Position numbers and translations under genes: made by a program. Source: Clostridium sp. (GTDB lineage: Bacteria > Bacillota > Clostridia > Clostridiales > Clostridiaceae). From it: a stretch of 46,146 nucleotides of DNA. Each line of letters opens with the position of its first letter. Position 1 is the stretch's first letter. This document shows positions 25,942 to 34,101 of this stretch, one piece after another. Location of the stretch: positions 1 to 46,146 of the forward strand of contig JARLHR010000221.1 of NCBI GenBank assembly GCA_031292145.1, in the 5' to 3' direction. Below the pieces are notes generated by a model. It saw only the letters and a list, made by a program, of their open reading frames with translations, had not been told where the DNA came from and ran no database searches.

Positions 25942-25977
25942 GGAAACTATAATAGTGTTTTAGTTTCCGAATGTCAA
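25942..25977 (-). promoter_or_regulatory. tetR promoter with overlapping operator
   Basis: Minus strand: TTGACA (25972-25977), 17-bp spacer, TATTAT (25949-25954). The inverted repeat GGAAACTA (25942-25949) / TAGTTTCC (25961-25968) covers the spacer and -10, a classic autorepressor site. Confidence 0.78.
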
Positions 25978-26347
25978 GACTTATTTTACCTGTCGAATGA
26001 TATTTTTTATAAAACCATGAATAGATAATATTATTATCAAGTGGCTCAATTTTACATGTATCTCGGCTGCATCCCAAATTTATAAATATGTGGCTTTTAC
26101 CCCACGTTAAGCATTCCATATAAAAAGTTCTCCGGGAACTTTTTTCTTTTATATAAATTAAGTGTCTAAAATATCAGTACATTAAACGAGCGTTTTTATT
26201 ACTCTTTATATCAATTTTCACTTTGACGAATACAAGCCGTTTGTATGGTAAAACAATTAGGTAAATAAATCAAAGTAAATATATTGACTGAATTAATCGT
26301 TTAATTTACCATTATAGTACTGATTTCCATGGAAGGATGTTAAATTT

Positions 26348-26404
26348 ATGATTTTTGGATATGCAAGGGTAAGTACCCAAGAACAGAACTTAGATAGAAA
26401 GCTG
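26348..26404 (+). pseudogene. Serine resolvase N-terminal remnant
   Basis: ATG then IFGYARVSTQEQNLDRKL, the invariant start of Tn3/Hin-type serine recombinases with the YARVST catalytic Ser. The homology ends where the IS256-type end begins. Confidence 0.75.
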
Positions 26405-26431
26405 TTTTTACAGACTTTTTTACACAGACTC
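26404..26431 (-). repeat. IS256-type right end
   Basis: Read inward from 26431: GAGTCTGTGTAAAAAAGTCTG then TAAAAAC, an inverted relative of the end at 23355-23380. Confidence 0.55.
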
Positions 26432-27162
26432 AAAAAATCCTTTTTATGGTATCTACATTTCAGTACATAACACGGATGCTCCCTTTACCCCTATTTGTGT
26501 TAAGTAGCATTCAATTTAATCTTTTATGGCATTCTAGTGAAAACTCTTGCTATTTAATGAAAGTGAATGTTACCAAAGTACATTGTGTAACATTGGAAAA
26601 GCCTAAAATCAACATGAATAAAATACTTTGCCCTAGGTTACATGGTTGCTGGTATTACCCCTATAACTATTAAAAAAACATAAAAAAAGAATATAATATA
26701 TTTATCGTTATTATATCATATTTTTGTAAATAATACCATTTTTATGATTAATTCCAATATTATTGCATATCTATCATTGAAAATGTCTATAAAAAGATAT
26801 GTTATTTTCATAGACATTTCCAATTAACTTTTATCCTTTATTCACTGTTCACGAAAACAAAATGATTTATAGAGATTGTTGTATATTATGTTAAACTACA
26901 ACTTGATTGTCACTAATATTGTTACTAAAAAATTTTAATCAAGTGCTCGCCTATATCATATGTTAATTTTACAATCTACCAATTTTTAGCATATACATTA
27001 ATTAATATATATAATTTATAACCTGCTAAATTATAGTTTATTTATATAATAGATAATATAAATAAATTTTATTAATATATGAAATATTAAATTAGTTCCA
27101 CAAAAAGTGTCCGAAAACTCAAATAAACAAAAATATTACTTTAGACTTGATTTTACAAAGCC

Positions 27163-27285
27163 TTAGAGTAATCCGGACATATATGCAACTTCTAATAAAT
27201 ATGCTGAATTTACATCAATGTGAAATATTATTTTGTCTTCATTACTAAACATATTATCATTAAACACATAATCATCTCCAAACAT
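27163..27285 (-). pseudogene. dinB: dinB 5' fragment
   Basis: From ATG 27285 (or GTG 27267, which has GGAG 8 nt upstream) the minus strand reads MFGDDYVFNDNMFSNED and then KIIFHIDVNSAY, the start of a DinB polymerase with its catalytic Asp. At 27199 the sequence leaves dinB and enters the mobile element, with a stop at 27163. Joining codons A-Y here to A-Y-L-S-W at 16822 restores one uninterrupted frame of about 423 codons. Confidence 0.9.
27171..27198 (-). repeat. Right terminal inverted repeat of the element
   Basis: Read inward from 27198: TTATTAGAAGTTGCATATAT, G, then TCCGGAT. Counterpart of 16824-16850. Confidence 0.75.
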
Positions 27286-27298
27286 TTGTTCTGTTTTT

Positions 27299-27327
27299 AT
27301 TATAAAGAACAAACGTTCTATTGTAAA
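27299..27327 (-). promoter_or_regulatory. SOS-regulated dinB promoter with LexA box
   Basis: Minus strand: TTTACA (27322-27327), 17-bp spacer, TATAAT (27299-27304). The spacer contains the symmetrical Bacillus/Clostridium LexA site GAAC-AAAC-GTTC (27307-27318). It is intact although it now drives only a truncated dinB. Confidence 0.88.
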
Positions 27328-27488
27328 GAGAGTATATTGTTTTATTGTAATATAAAGGTAATTTATTGATTTTTGTAATCATCCATTAAATAACCCTATG
27401 TCTAAGTAAAACCAAGTAATATAGCCATTTATTTGAGCGGATATTTTATTTTTTGCCCCCTGTAGAATAGTATTAGATAATATATAAG

Positions 27489-27533
27489 AATATGACGATG
27501 TACCGATTTTAAATACATCTTCATATTTTTTTG
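27489..27533 (+). terminator. Orphan intrinsic terminator
   Basis: AATATGACGATGTA / TACATCTTCATATT (one mismatch) over an 11-nt loop, then T6. No gene on the plus strand leads into it. Confidence 0.65.
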
Positions 27534-27537
27534 AGAT

Positions 27538-27639
27538 TTATATAAATTTATAATTAATTTTTACTTTAATAATAATATTCATTTGATTGCCGAGTTCTGT
27601 ATTAGCAACAGCCTGTACCAAATCATATTTTATTGTATT
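27538..27639 (-). pseudogene. C-terminal remnant of an unknown gene
   Basis: 33 codons of coding character, NTIKYDLVQAVANTELGNQM then NIIIKV, ending KFI-stop; bounded upstream by a stop, no start codon. Not recognised. Confidence 0.35.
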
Positions 27640-27828
27640 TTACAATACTCTGAAATATTGATGTTTAGCCACTTTTAATCATAATAATAATTTATCATAT
27701 TCTACTGTATCTTATTGTGTTTTTTCCCTTAAGGGAAAGTTAAGGGAATATCCCCTTATATAGTACCTATATTATTCATACTTACATCTAAAATTGCAAT
27801 TGCCACTTAAAATTAGATGAATGTAAAA

Positions 27829-27878
27829 AGCCTAAAGTAGATAATCTTTAAATTTATTTTCTACTTTAGGCTAATTTT
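27829..27878. terminator. Bidirectional hairpin terminator
   Basis: AGCCTAAAGTAG (27829-27840) / CTACTTTAGGCT (27861-27872), flanked by T/A runs on both sides (AAAAAG before, TAATTTTTT after). Confidence 0.75.
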
Positions 27879-28133
27879 TTAAATCTTTGCAATAAACTAA
27901 ACAACTTGTATTTTCCAAGGCAAGTTCCTTATTCAAAAAATCACTGTTTATTAATTATAAAATTCATCTAATATAACTTTTGATTATATACTTCACATAG
28001 TTTTGAATAGATTCTACTAATCTTATACTTATTCCTTATATCAACTAGTTTATCATTACTCCATACGTTTTCTATAAATCCATTATTTAAGTATTCTAAT
28101 ATTACCTTCCATTTCAAATTGCGCAATTATTAC

Positions 28134-29531
28134 TTATGCTATTCCTCTATTATTTTTTATATCTTTATTTATTTTATTAAGTTCCAATGTGATAAGTATA
28201 ACAGTCACTACAACTGATAATATTTCTGCCCATGGCCCTGAATAAAGTACACCTAAAATTCCAAAAAACTTAGGCAAAATTATCATAAGTGGAATTATAA
28301 AAAAAGTCTGCTTACATAATGTAAGTGCTAGAGCTTTTGCTGGCTTACCTATAGCCTGGAAGAAAACACATGTTGTAAGTTCAAAACCTATGAACATACA
28401 AAGTTTCAAGAATATCCTAAATGACTTTAATGCAAACTCATTATACAGTGGATCATTTTGACCAAATAAATTTATTATGCTTTGTGTAAAAAACTGAAAT
28501 ATAATAAATCCTATTATTGATACAACCGTTGCTATTTTTATAAGCATAAAATATGTATCTTTCACTCGTGTCAAGTTTTTAGCACCGTAATTGTAGCCGA
28601 GTATAGGCTGCCCACCTATAGCTATACCTATTACAACACCCAATAAAAGTTCATTCACTTTCATTACAATACCAATTGCTGATATAGGAATATCACTTCC
28701 ATAAATGGATTGTGCTCCATAATCCTTAAGCATATTATTGCTTACTATTATGATTATTGTTACTGCTACTTGCGTAATTAAACTTGATATCCCAAAAAGA
28801 ATTATTGTCTTACTAAGATTTATATCAATCCTCAAATATTTTCTTTTAAACTTTATATTTTTAAACTTCTTAAGATACATTAGAGAAATTATGCAGGATA
28901 ATATTTGTCCTATTATTGTTGCTATAGCAGAACCTTTAACTCCCATCTCTAAAAGAAATATAAATATAGGATTTAAAATAATATTTGTAACTGCTCCAAG
29001 TATCATAGCTAACATAGAATATTCTGGACTACCATCTGCACGTATTATTGAATTTAAACCTGCTGCCAGAATCATAAAAGGAAATCCTATTAAAATTATT
29101 CTCATATAATCTAGTGCCATAGAAATATTAGTTCTTGTAGCTCCAAAGCTCCATAATAATTTCTCCATAAAAATATATCCAACTATTAAAAATATCAAAC
29201 CTAAAATCACCATCAAAGTGATTGCATTACCTATTGCTTTAGCGCCTTCTTCTTTGTTTTTCTCTCCTAGTTTTATACTGTAGAAAGCAGCAGCTCCATC
29301 TCCTAAAAGCAGTGAAAAACCTAATGCTAAAACCACAAAAGGAAAAGTTATATTCGTAGCTGCATTCCCAATATAACCTACCCCCTGACCAATAAAAATC
29401 TGGTCAACAATACTGTAAAGAGCATTGACTACCATTGCAAGCACGCAAGGAATTGAAAACTTCATAATAAGCTTGCCTATCTTTTCATTTTCAATATAAT
29501 TTTCACTAATTTTTATACTCTCTTCACTCAT
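28134..29531 (-). CDS. MATE-family multidrug efflux transporter
   Basis: 465 aa, about 12 hydrophobic segments in two six-helix bundles. N-terminus KLIMKFSIPCVLAMVVNALY followed by IVDQIFIGQGVGYIGNAA; middle LLGDGAAAFYSIKLGEKNKE; second-half motif VIGIAIGGQPILGYNYGAKN. These are MATE (NorM/DinF/MepA-like) signatures; it exports cationic drugs against Na+ or H+. SD GAGGTG before ATG. It lies 84 nt downstream of a MerR-type gene and has its own MerR-type promoter in the gap. Confidence 0.92.
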   Translation of the reverse strand: MSEESIKISENYIENEKIGKLIMKFSIPCVLAMVVNALYSIVDQIFIGQGVGYIGNAATNITFPFVVLALGFSLLLGDGAAAFYSIKLGEKNKEEGAKAIGNAITLMVILGLIFLIVGYIFMEKLLWSFGATRTNISMALDYMRIILIGFPFMILAAGLNSIIRADGSPEYSMLAMILGAVTNIILNPIFIFLLEMGVKGSAIATIIGQILSCIISLMYLKKFKNIKFKRKYLRIDINLSKTIILFGISSLITQVAVTIIIIVSNNMLKDYGAQSIYGSDIPISAIGIVMKVNELLLGVVIGIAIGGQPILGYNYGAKNLTRVKDTYFMLIKIATVVSIIGFIIFQFFTQSIINLFGQNDPLYNEFALKSFRIFLKLCMFIGFELTTCVFFQAIGKPAKALALTLCKQTFFIIPLMIILPKFFGILGVLYSGPWAEILSVVVTVILITLELNKINKDIKNNRGIA

Positions 29532-29563
29532 TCATATACACCTCTTTCAAACTTCATATTGAA

Positions 29564-29594
29564 AGAATAATGCATCCAGTAACTGGAGAGTCAA
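29564..29594 (-). promoter_or_regulatory. MerR-type promoter of the MATE gene
   Basis: Minus strand: TTGACT (29589-29594), 19-bp spacer, TATTCT (29564-29569). The over-long spacer carries the dyad CTCCAGTTACTGGAT. MerR-family activators untwist exactly such promoters, so the upstream MerR protein likely activates the exporter in response to its ligand. Confidence 0.85.
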
Positions 29595-29614
29595 CACTTA
29601 TTTTAAGTATTTAA

Positions 29615-30451
29615 TTATTTTATCGGAATTATCAATTCAGTTACATAATTTTCTTCATTCGCTGTATTTATTATGTCTACAAGATAATTATCTATAGGCT
29701 CACCACAAATTTCATATCCTTTTTCATAAATGTATTTATACATCTTTCTATAAGTATCTATCATATTCTCATAACTTCCATAATGAATAGACGTTAATCC
29801 TTTAAAACCTCCAAATTTTCTAACTAAACCATCTATTTCTCTTTCTTCAGATACACCTATACAAACTTCAATATCATAATCCATCTTCTCTTTTTCTTCA
29901 AAATTAATACAGTTATCATAATATACAGCCATAGCATTCTTTGTAATGTGGAAATTATTCTTTTCTACTAAGGAAATCAGCTTACAATATCTAACTGTAA
30001 ATTCTTCAATAGTACAAGGACCTTTGCTTCTAAGATATACAACATAAGAAATAGGTATTTGCTTTATCTTTATTTTAAATTCATTTTGTTTTTTCTTTTC
30101 CTTTTTACTTTCTTTTATAAAAAACTGTAACTTTTCTTTGAGCCTTTTTAAATCGTTGATTTTATTATCAATCTCTATACATTTTTCATTAATTTTTATG
30201 GTGTTATATTCCAAGTTTTCTCTGCCTAAAAGCACTTTTATTTCCTTTAATGAAAAACCTGCTTCTTTAAAATGCTTTATTACAAGAACCAAAGCCAACT
30301 GATCATTTGAATAATATCTATAATTACTGCCTGGATCTGTCTTTCTTGGTATTAACAATTTTATTTCATCATAATAACGCAGTGTTTTTATTGGAATATT
30401 GCATATTTTAGATACTTCTCCTATTTGGTAAAATTCTTTACTGCCGCCCAT
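29615..30451 (-). CDS. MerR-family regulator with GyrI-like effector domain
   Basis: About 278 aa. The N-terminal winged HTH is YQIGEVSKICNIPIKTLRYY then DEIKLLIP and SNYRYYSNDQLALVLVIKHF; a coiled-coil dimer helix lies at about 80-118. The C-terminal AraC-binding/GyrI-like domain (about 125-275) has VVYLRSKGPCTIEEF and GGFKGLTSIHYGSYENMIDT. Same architecture as BmrR/BltR-type drug sensors. The frame opens at a TTG touching the GAGGAG site (30463); ATG 30451 is 12 nt from it and more likely. It regulates the MATE gene downstream. Confidence 0.9.
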   Translation of the reverse strand: MGGSKEFYQIGEVSKICNIPIKTLRYYDEIKLLIPRKTDPGSNYRYYSNDQLALVLVIKHFKEAGFSLKEIKVLLGRENLEYNTIKINEKCIEIDNKINDLKRLKEKLQFFIKESKKEKKKQNEFKIKIKQIPISYVVYLRSKGPCTIEEFTVRYCKLISLVEKNNFHITKNAMAVYYDNCINFEEKEKMDYDIEVCIGVSEEREIDGLVRKFGGFKGLTSIHYGSYENMIDTYRKMYKYIYEKGYEICGEPIDNYLVDIINTANEENYVTELIIPIK

Positions 30452-30463
30452 TTTGTTAATCAA

Positions 30464-30930
30464 CTCCTCATATATATTTCTATATGAACGTAATCAACTA
30501 TATTTTACCATAATTATAATCTTTACGAAGTTTTCTTTAGGAAATAGAGAATATAAAACCATTACGCAAATTGCATAGTAGTTTCAACGTGAGGCGTGTG
30601 TTTGAATGGTTTTATTAAATTGTAACTTAGAGCATTTTATTGTATCTAGCTATCATGAAAAATAAATCAAACCTTAGATTAAAAATAACATATTTTACAT
30701 ATTGCATTTTTAAATAATATAACATATCTTGTTGATGGTCGGAAGAAGGGTGGAAATTTTAGTTCTTCCGACCATTTCTTAATTTAAGTGATATCAATAG
30801 TTAACAGAATAATTTATAAATATTATTTTACTTTATTGGGGCCTAGACAATAATTTAATCAGATAACTTGTACCTGAAAATATTTAGAACTCCGAAGTCG
30901 TATTATTACTCATGGGTGCTTGCTAATATG
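30464..30930. other. Intergenic region before the CRISPR array
   Basis: No gene seen. The one clear structure is a perfect 13-bp hairpin, ATGGTCGGAAGAA (30735-30747) / TTCTTCCGACCAT (30763-30775), followed on the plus strand by TTCTTAATTT. It may terminate transcripts or mark an old insertion. Confidence 0.6.
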
Positions 30931-33653
30931 AGAAACATTCCTCTAGTTAAGATAAAACTATACACTTGATTCCTCCTCTTCTTCACTTTTGTTTATTTAC
31001 ATTCCTCTAGTTAAGATAAAACGGATGATCAAGAACATTGTGTTTTAGATTTTACAGCATTTACATTCCTTTAGTTAAGATAAAACTTAACAACCTTTTC
31101 GAGTTCAAGTTCAACATCTTTATTTACATTCCTCTAGTTAAGATAAAACTTATCGATATGAAAATAACTCCACATGTTCTGGTTAGATTTACATTCCTCT
31201 CGTTATGATAAAACCTATTGTATCGAGCAACTTCCACCCTGTAAATGTGAAATTTACATTCCTCTAGTTAAGATAAAACCAAGTGATCTAATGAAAACAG
31301 TATATGACTTTACTAGATTTACATTCCTCTAGTTAAGATAAAACGAGAATCAGAGCTGTTAAACTTTCTTTATGTTTTAAATTTACATTCCTCTAGTTAA
31401 GACAAAACAAGTATTCATCATCTTTTGTAACTTTTCTTGTGCATATTTACATTCCTCTAGTTAAGATAAAACCAATTTGAATTTGTCCTGTCACCGCCTC
31501 TTAACCAATTTACATTCCTCTAGTTAAGATAAAACCATTACGCCATCGCCACTGCAACCTTTTAAGTACTATTTACATTCCTCTAGTTAAGATAAAACGT
31601 ATAGAAAACGGAAATTTCTGAGTAGCTATTTCAAGATTTACATTCCTCTAGTTAAGATAAAACCTTAACAAAATTAGCAGAGGCAAAACTTGAAAAAACA
31701 TTTACATTCCTCTAGTTAAGATAAAACAGGAGAAAACATTCTTCAAATTTGCAAGAAGCTTTAATTTACATTCCTCTAGTTAAGATAAAACTAGAAGGTC
31801 AATTCTTTAACTATAAAGGTGCTGGTGTATTTACATTCCTCTAGTTAAGATAAAACCAAGACCAGGTTAGCATCTATTGAAAGCAATAATGGATTTACAT
31901 TCCTCTAGTTAAGATAAAACGTTCCACCTAACCTTCTAAATAGTCATTTTAAATTGCCTTTACATTCCTCTAGTTAAGATAAAACGTAGATGTATTCGTT
32001 ATTTTGCCTTCATATATTCCTCTTTACATTCCTCTAGTTAAGATAAAACTCCAGGTACCATTGAATATTCTGCTTGATATAATCCCTTTACATTCCTCTA
32101 GTTAAGATAAAACTCATTGAAAAGCTCCTTATAAAAAATACCCACCCGACTTTACATTCCTCTAGTTAAGATAAAACTTATGAGTCCCAACGTGCTTACG
32201 CTGATGGAACTTCCTTTACATTCCTCTAGTTAAGATAAAACGATAGGTAGTTTTATTAATAGTACATTGCCTACTCTCTTTACATTCCTCTAGTTAAGAT
32301 AAAACGTTGTAATCATGTATATGTTTGGTTCTTCGTTGTCGCTTTACATTCCTCTAGTTAAGATAAAACAGTATTCACTGTTTTGTCAGTACCACTATTC
32401 GAAATACCTTTACATTCCTCTAGTTAAGATAAAACGGAATACTTGGTTACGAAAGATTAATGAAAAAAGACTTTACATTCCTCTAGTTAAGATAAAACTA
32501 AAAAATAAGGCATGGTGGATTGCTATTATATCACCTTTACATTCCTCTAGTTAAGATAAAACTTTAATCATAATAAACGACAAATAGGGCAGAATTTTTC
32601 TTTACATTCCTCTAGTTAAGATAAAACTAACAGTAAGTCCAACCATGGGAATAAAAATAGTTTCTTTACATTCCTCTAGTTAAGATAAAACTCGACGGTA
32701 TGTGTAATTTGTCGTATGAAGCTTTAAACTTTACATTCCTCTAGTTAAGATAAAACATTCTTTACCCGCTATATCTTTGAGTTGTGTTTTTGCTTTACAT
32801 TCCTCTAGTTAAGATAAAACCAAGGGGAGCAACATGGTATAACGGAACGTTGATTACCTTTACATTCCTCTAGTTAAGATAAAACCAAAGAGTGCTGTTT
32901 CACGTGAAATGACATATTTCTGCTTTACATTCCTCTAGTTAAGATAAAACATAGGATGGTTTCAATTATCTTCTATATATGCTTACTTTACATTCCTCTA
33001 GTTAAGATAAAACTTTAGATTTTTCTATACAATGAGCTATGTCAATATACTTTACATTCCTCTAGTTAAGATAAAACAGGCTGACATACAAAATAGTAGT
33101 GGTAAATTTTATACTTTACATTCCTCTAGTTAAGATAAAACTGTATGTGTCTTTTCTCTTTATTTAATTTATAAATAACTTTACATTCCTCTAGTTAAGA
33201 TAAAACCTACACTCCACAAACTTACGCTTGCCAGTATGGCTTCTTTACATTCCTCTAGTTAAGATAAAACCTCCTGGTGATTTTTTTATTGGACAGTTTG
33301 ATGATACTTTACATTCCTCTAGTTAAGATAAAACTGTTTTTTATACAAGCACGCTTCGCTTCTATCCTCGCTTTACATTCCTCTAGTTAAGATAAAACTG
33401 AAGAACCAACAGGGTATAGAGCGTATTCAGTAAACTTTACATTCCTCTAGTTAAGATAAAACTAAAGAAGAAAAAAAAGAAGATGATGATATTCATTTCT
33501 TTACATTCCTCTAGTTAAGATAAAACAATTTCATTTGATGATGGTCTTTCAGTTTTAACAATCTTTACATTCCTCTAGTTAAGATAAAACCGTGATACAT
33601 CAATGTATAAAGGTGTAATAAATACCTTTACATTCCTCTAGTTAAGATAAAAC
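30931..33653 (-). CRISPR. Type I-B CRISPR array, 43 repeats / 42 spacers
   Basis: 28-nt repeat; on the minus (transcribed) strand it begins GTTTTATCTTAACTAG and ends GAGGAATGTAAAG. Spacers are about 35-38 nt. Leader and cas2 lie to the right, so the newest unit is at 33626-33653 and the oldest at 30931-30958. The repeats at the old end carry substitutions (30931: three of the last bases changed; 31059: C to T; 31187: two changes; 31381: one change), as expected for leader-distal decay. The last base of the repeat is G in the 27 leader-side copies (31958 onward) and T in the 15 older copies before it (30995-31893). All spacers look unique to me. Confidence 0.98.
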
Positions 33654-33836
33654 CCCGGAAAAACACATAGTTCAAATCACCTATTTTAGCCACGTGAGCG
33701 TGTATTTTTTTATATTATAACATAAATTTTTGCAGTAAAGCTACAGTAATGATTTTTAGTATTTACTAAAGCATTATTAAAATCCAGTCCGCTTCTAGCT
33801 TTAGAAGGATTTGAAATTCCAAATCGCTTACTGCAA
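33654..33836 (-). promoter_or_regulatory. CRISPR leader
   Basis: 183 bp between cas2 and the first repeat, AT-rich and gene-free. Minus strand: two small hairpins next to the cas2 stop (GATTTG/CAAATC at 33808-33825 and CTTCTA/TAGAAG at about 33792-33807), then TATAAT within ATGTTATAATATAAAA at about 33713-33718 as the likely -10 for pre-crRNA. Confidence 0.8.
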
Positions 33837-34100
33837 TTATAAAAATAATTCATCTAGATTCTTTTCTATCCCTATAACTTTCTTTTGTATGTTTTTTGTA
33901 TAAGGAATCCTATAAATGTATAGTGAATCTTCCGAATCCATTAAGTACTTTTTTACTTCTTCTATACATTTTGTTAATTTTCCTTCAGTTATTTCTCCTT
34001 CAAATACTGAATTTTGGCACCATGTTATATATTTTTTTAAGACTTTCCTAACCCTATTTACTCTTTTTTCATTTACATCATAAGTAATTATTACAAACAT
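33837..34100 (-). CDS. cas2: CRISPR-associated protein Cas2
   Basis: 87 aa ferredoxin-fold protein. N-terminal strand MFVIITYDVNEKRVNRVRKV with the conserved Asp (D8), then WCQNSVFEGEI and SLYIYRIPY. With Cas1 it forms the spacer-integration complex. ATG lies 1 nt after the cas1 stop. Last cas gene before the leader and array. Confidence 0.96.
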   Translation of the reverse strand: MFVIITYDVNEKRVNRVRKVLKKYITWCQNSVFEGEITEGKLTKCIEEVKKYLMDSEDSLYIYRIPYTKNIQKKVIGIEKNLDELFL

Positions 34101-34101
34101 A

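Larger units (their letters stand above)
26120..27162. other. Gene-poor right arm of the mobile element
   Basis: No intact gene. It holds a possible resolvase recombination site (ATCAGTAC...TTAAACG at about 26174 and inverted CGTTTAA...GTACTGAT at about 26309-26331), a resolvase start, an IS256-type end, and a 10-bp inverted repeat AAATGTCTAT (26781-26790) / ATAGACATTT (26810-26819). The remainder is AT-rich. Confidence 0.55.
16817..27205. mobile_element. Tn554-like / recombinase-trio integrative element in dinB
   Basis: The insert body is 16824-27198 (10,375 bp), flanked on both sides by the same 7 bp, ATATGCT (16817-16823 and 27199-27205). dinB sequence continues outward on both sides and joins in frame at this core. 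Imperfect inverted ends share TCCGGAT about 20 bp inside each border. The left half carries three tyrosine recombinases and a TnpC-like gene in one plus-strand operon. The right half carries cargo (CoA-transferase, TetR regulator) bracketed by IS256-type ends, then about 0.7 kb without genes. The layout is as known for Tn554-family elements (TnpA-TnpB-TnpC, no classical target duplication) with an extra recombinase as in recombinase trios. Confidence 0.88.
27328..28133. other. Intergenic region with terminators and a gene remnant
   Basis: No intact gene. Holds an orphan plus-strand terminator (27489-27533), a coding remnant (27538-27639), the palindrome TTTCCCTTAAGGGAAA (about 27723-27738), and the hairpin terminator at 27829-27878. 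Confidence 0.55.

Noticed and set aside
25919-26119. 66-codon minus-strand frame upstream of tetR
   Set aside because: It covers the tetR promoter and operator; no ribosome site.
26446-26673. 75-codon plus-strand frame in the right arm of the element
   Set aside because: No ribosome site, atypical composition, and no family resemblance.
32315-32554. 79-codon plus-strand frame inside the CRISPR array
   Set aside because: Its repeated LYIPLVKIK motif is simply the translated CRISPR repeat.
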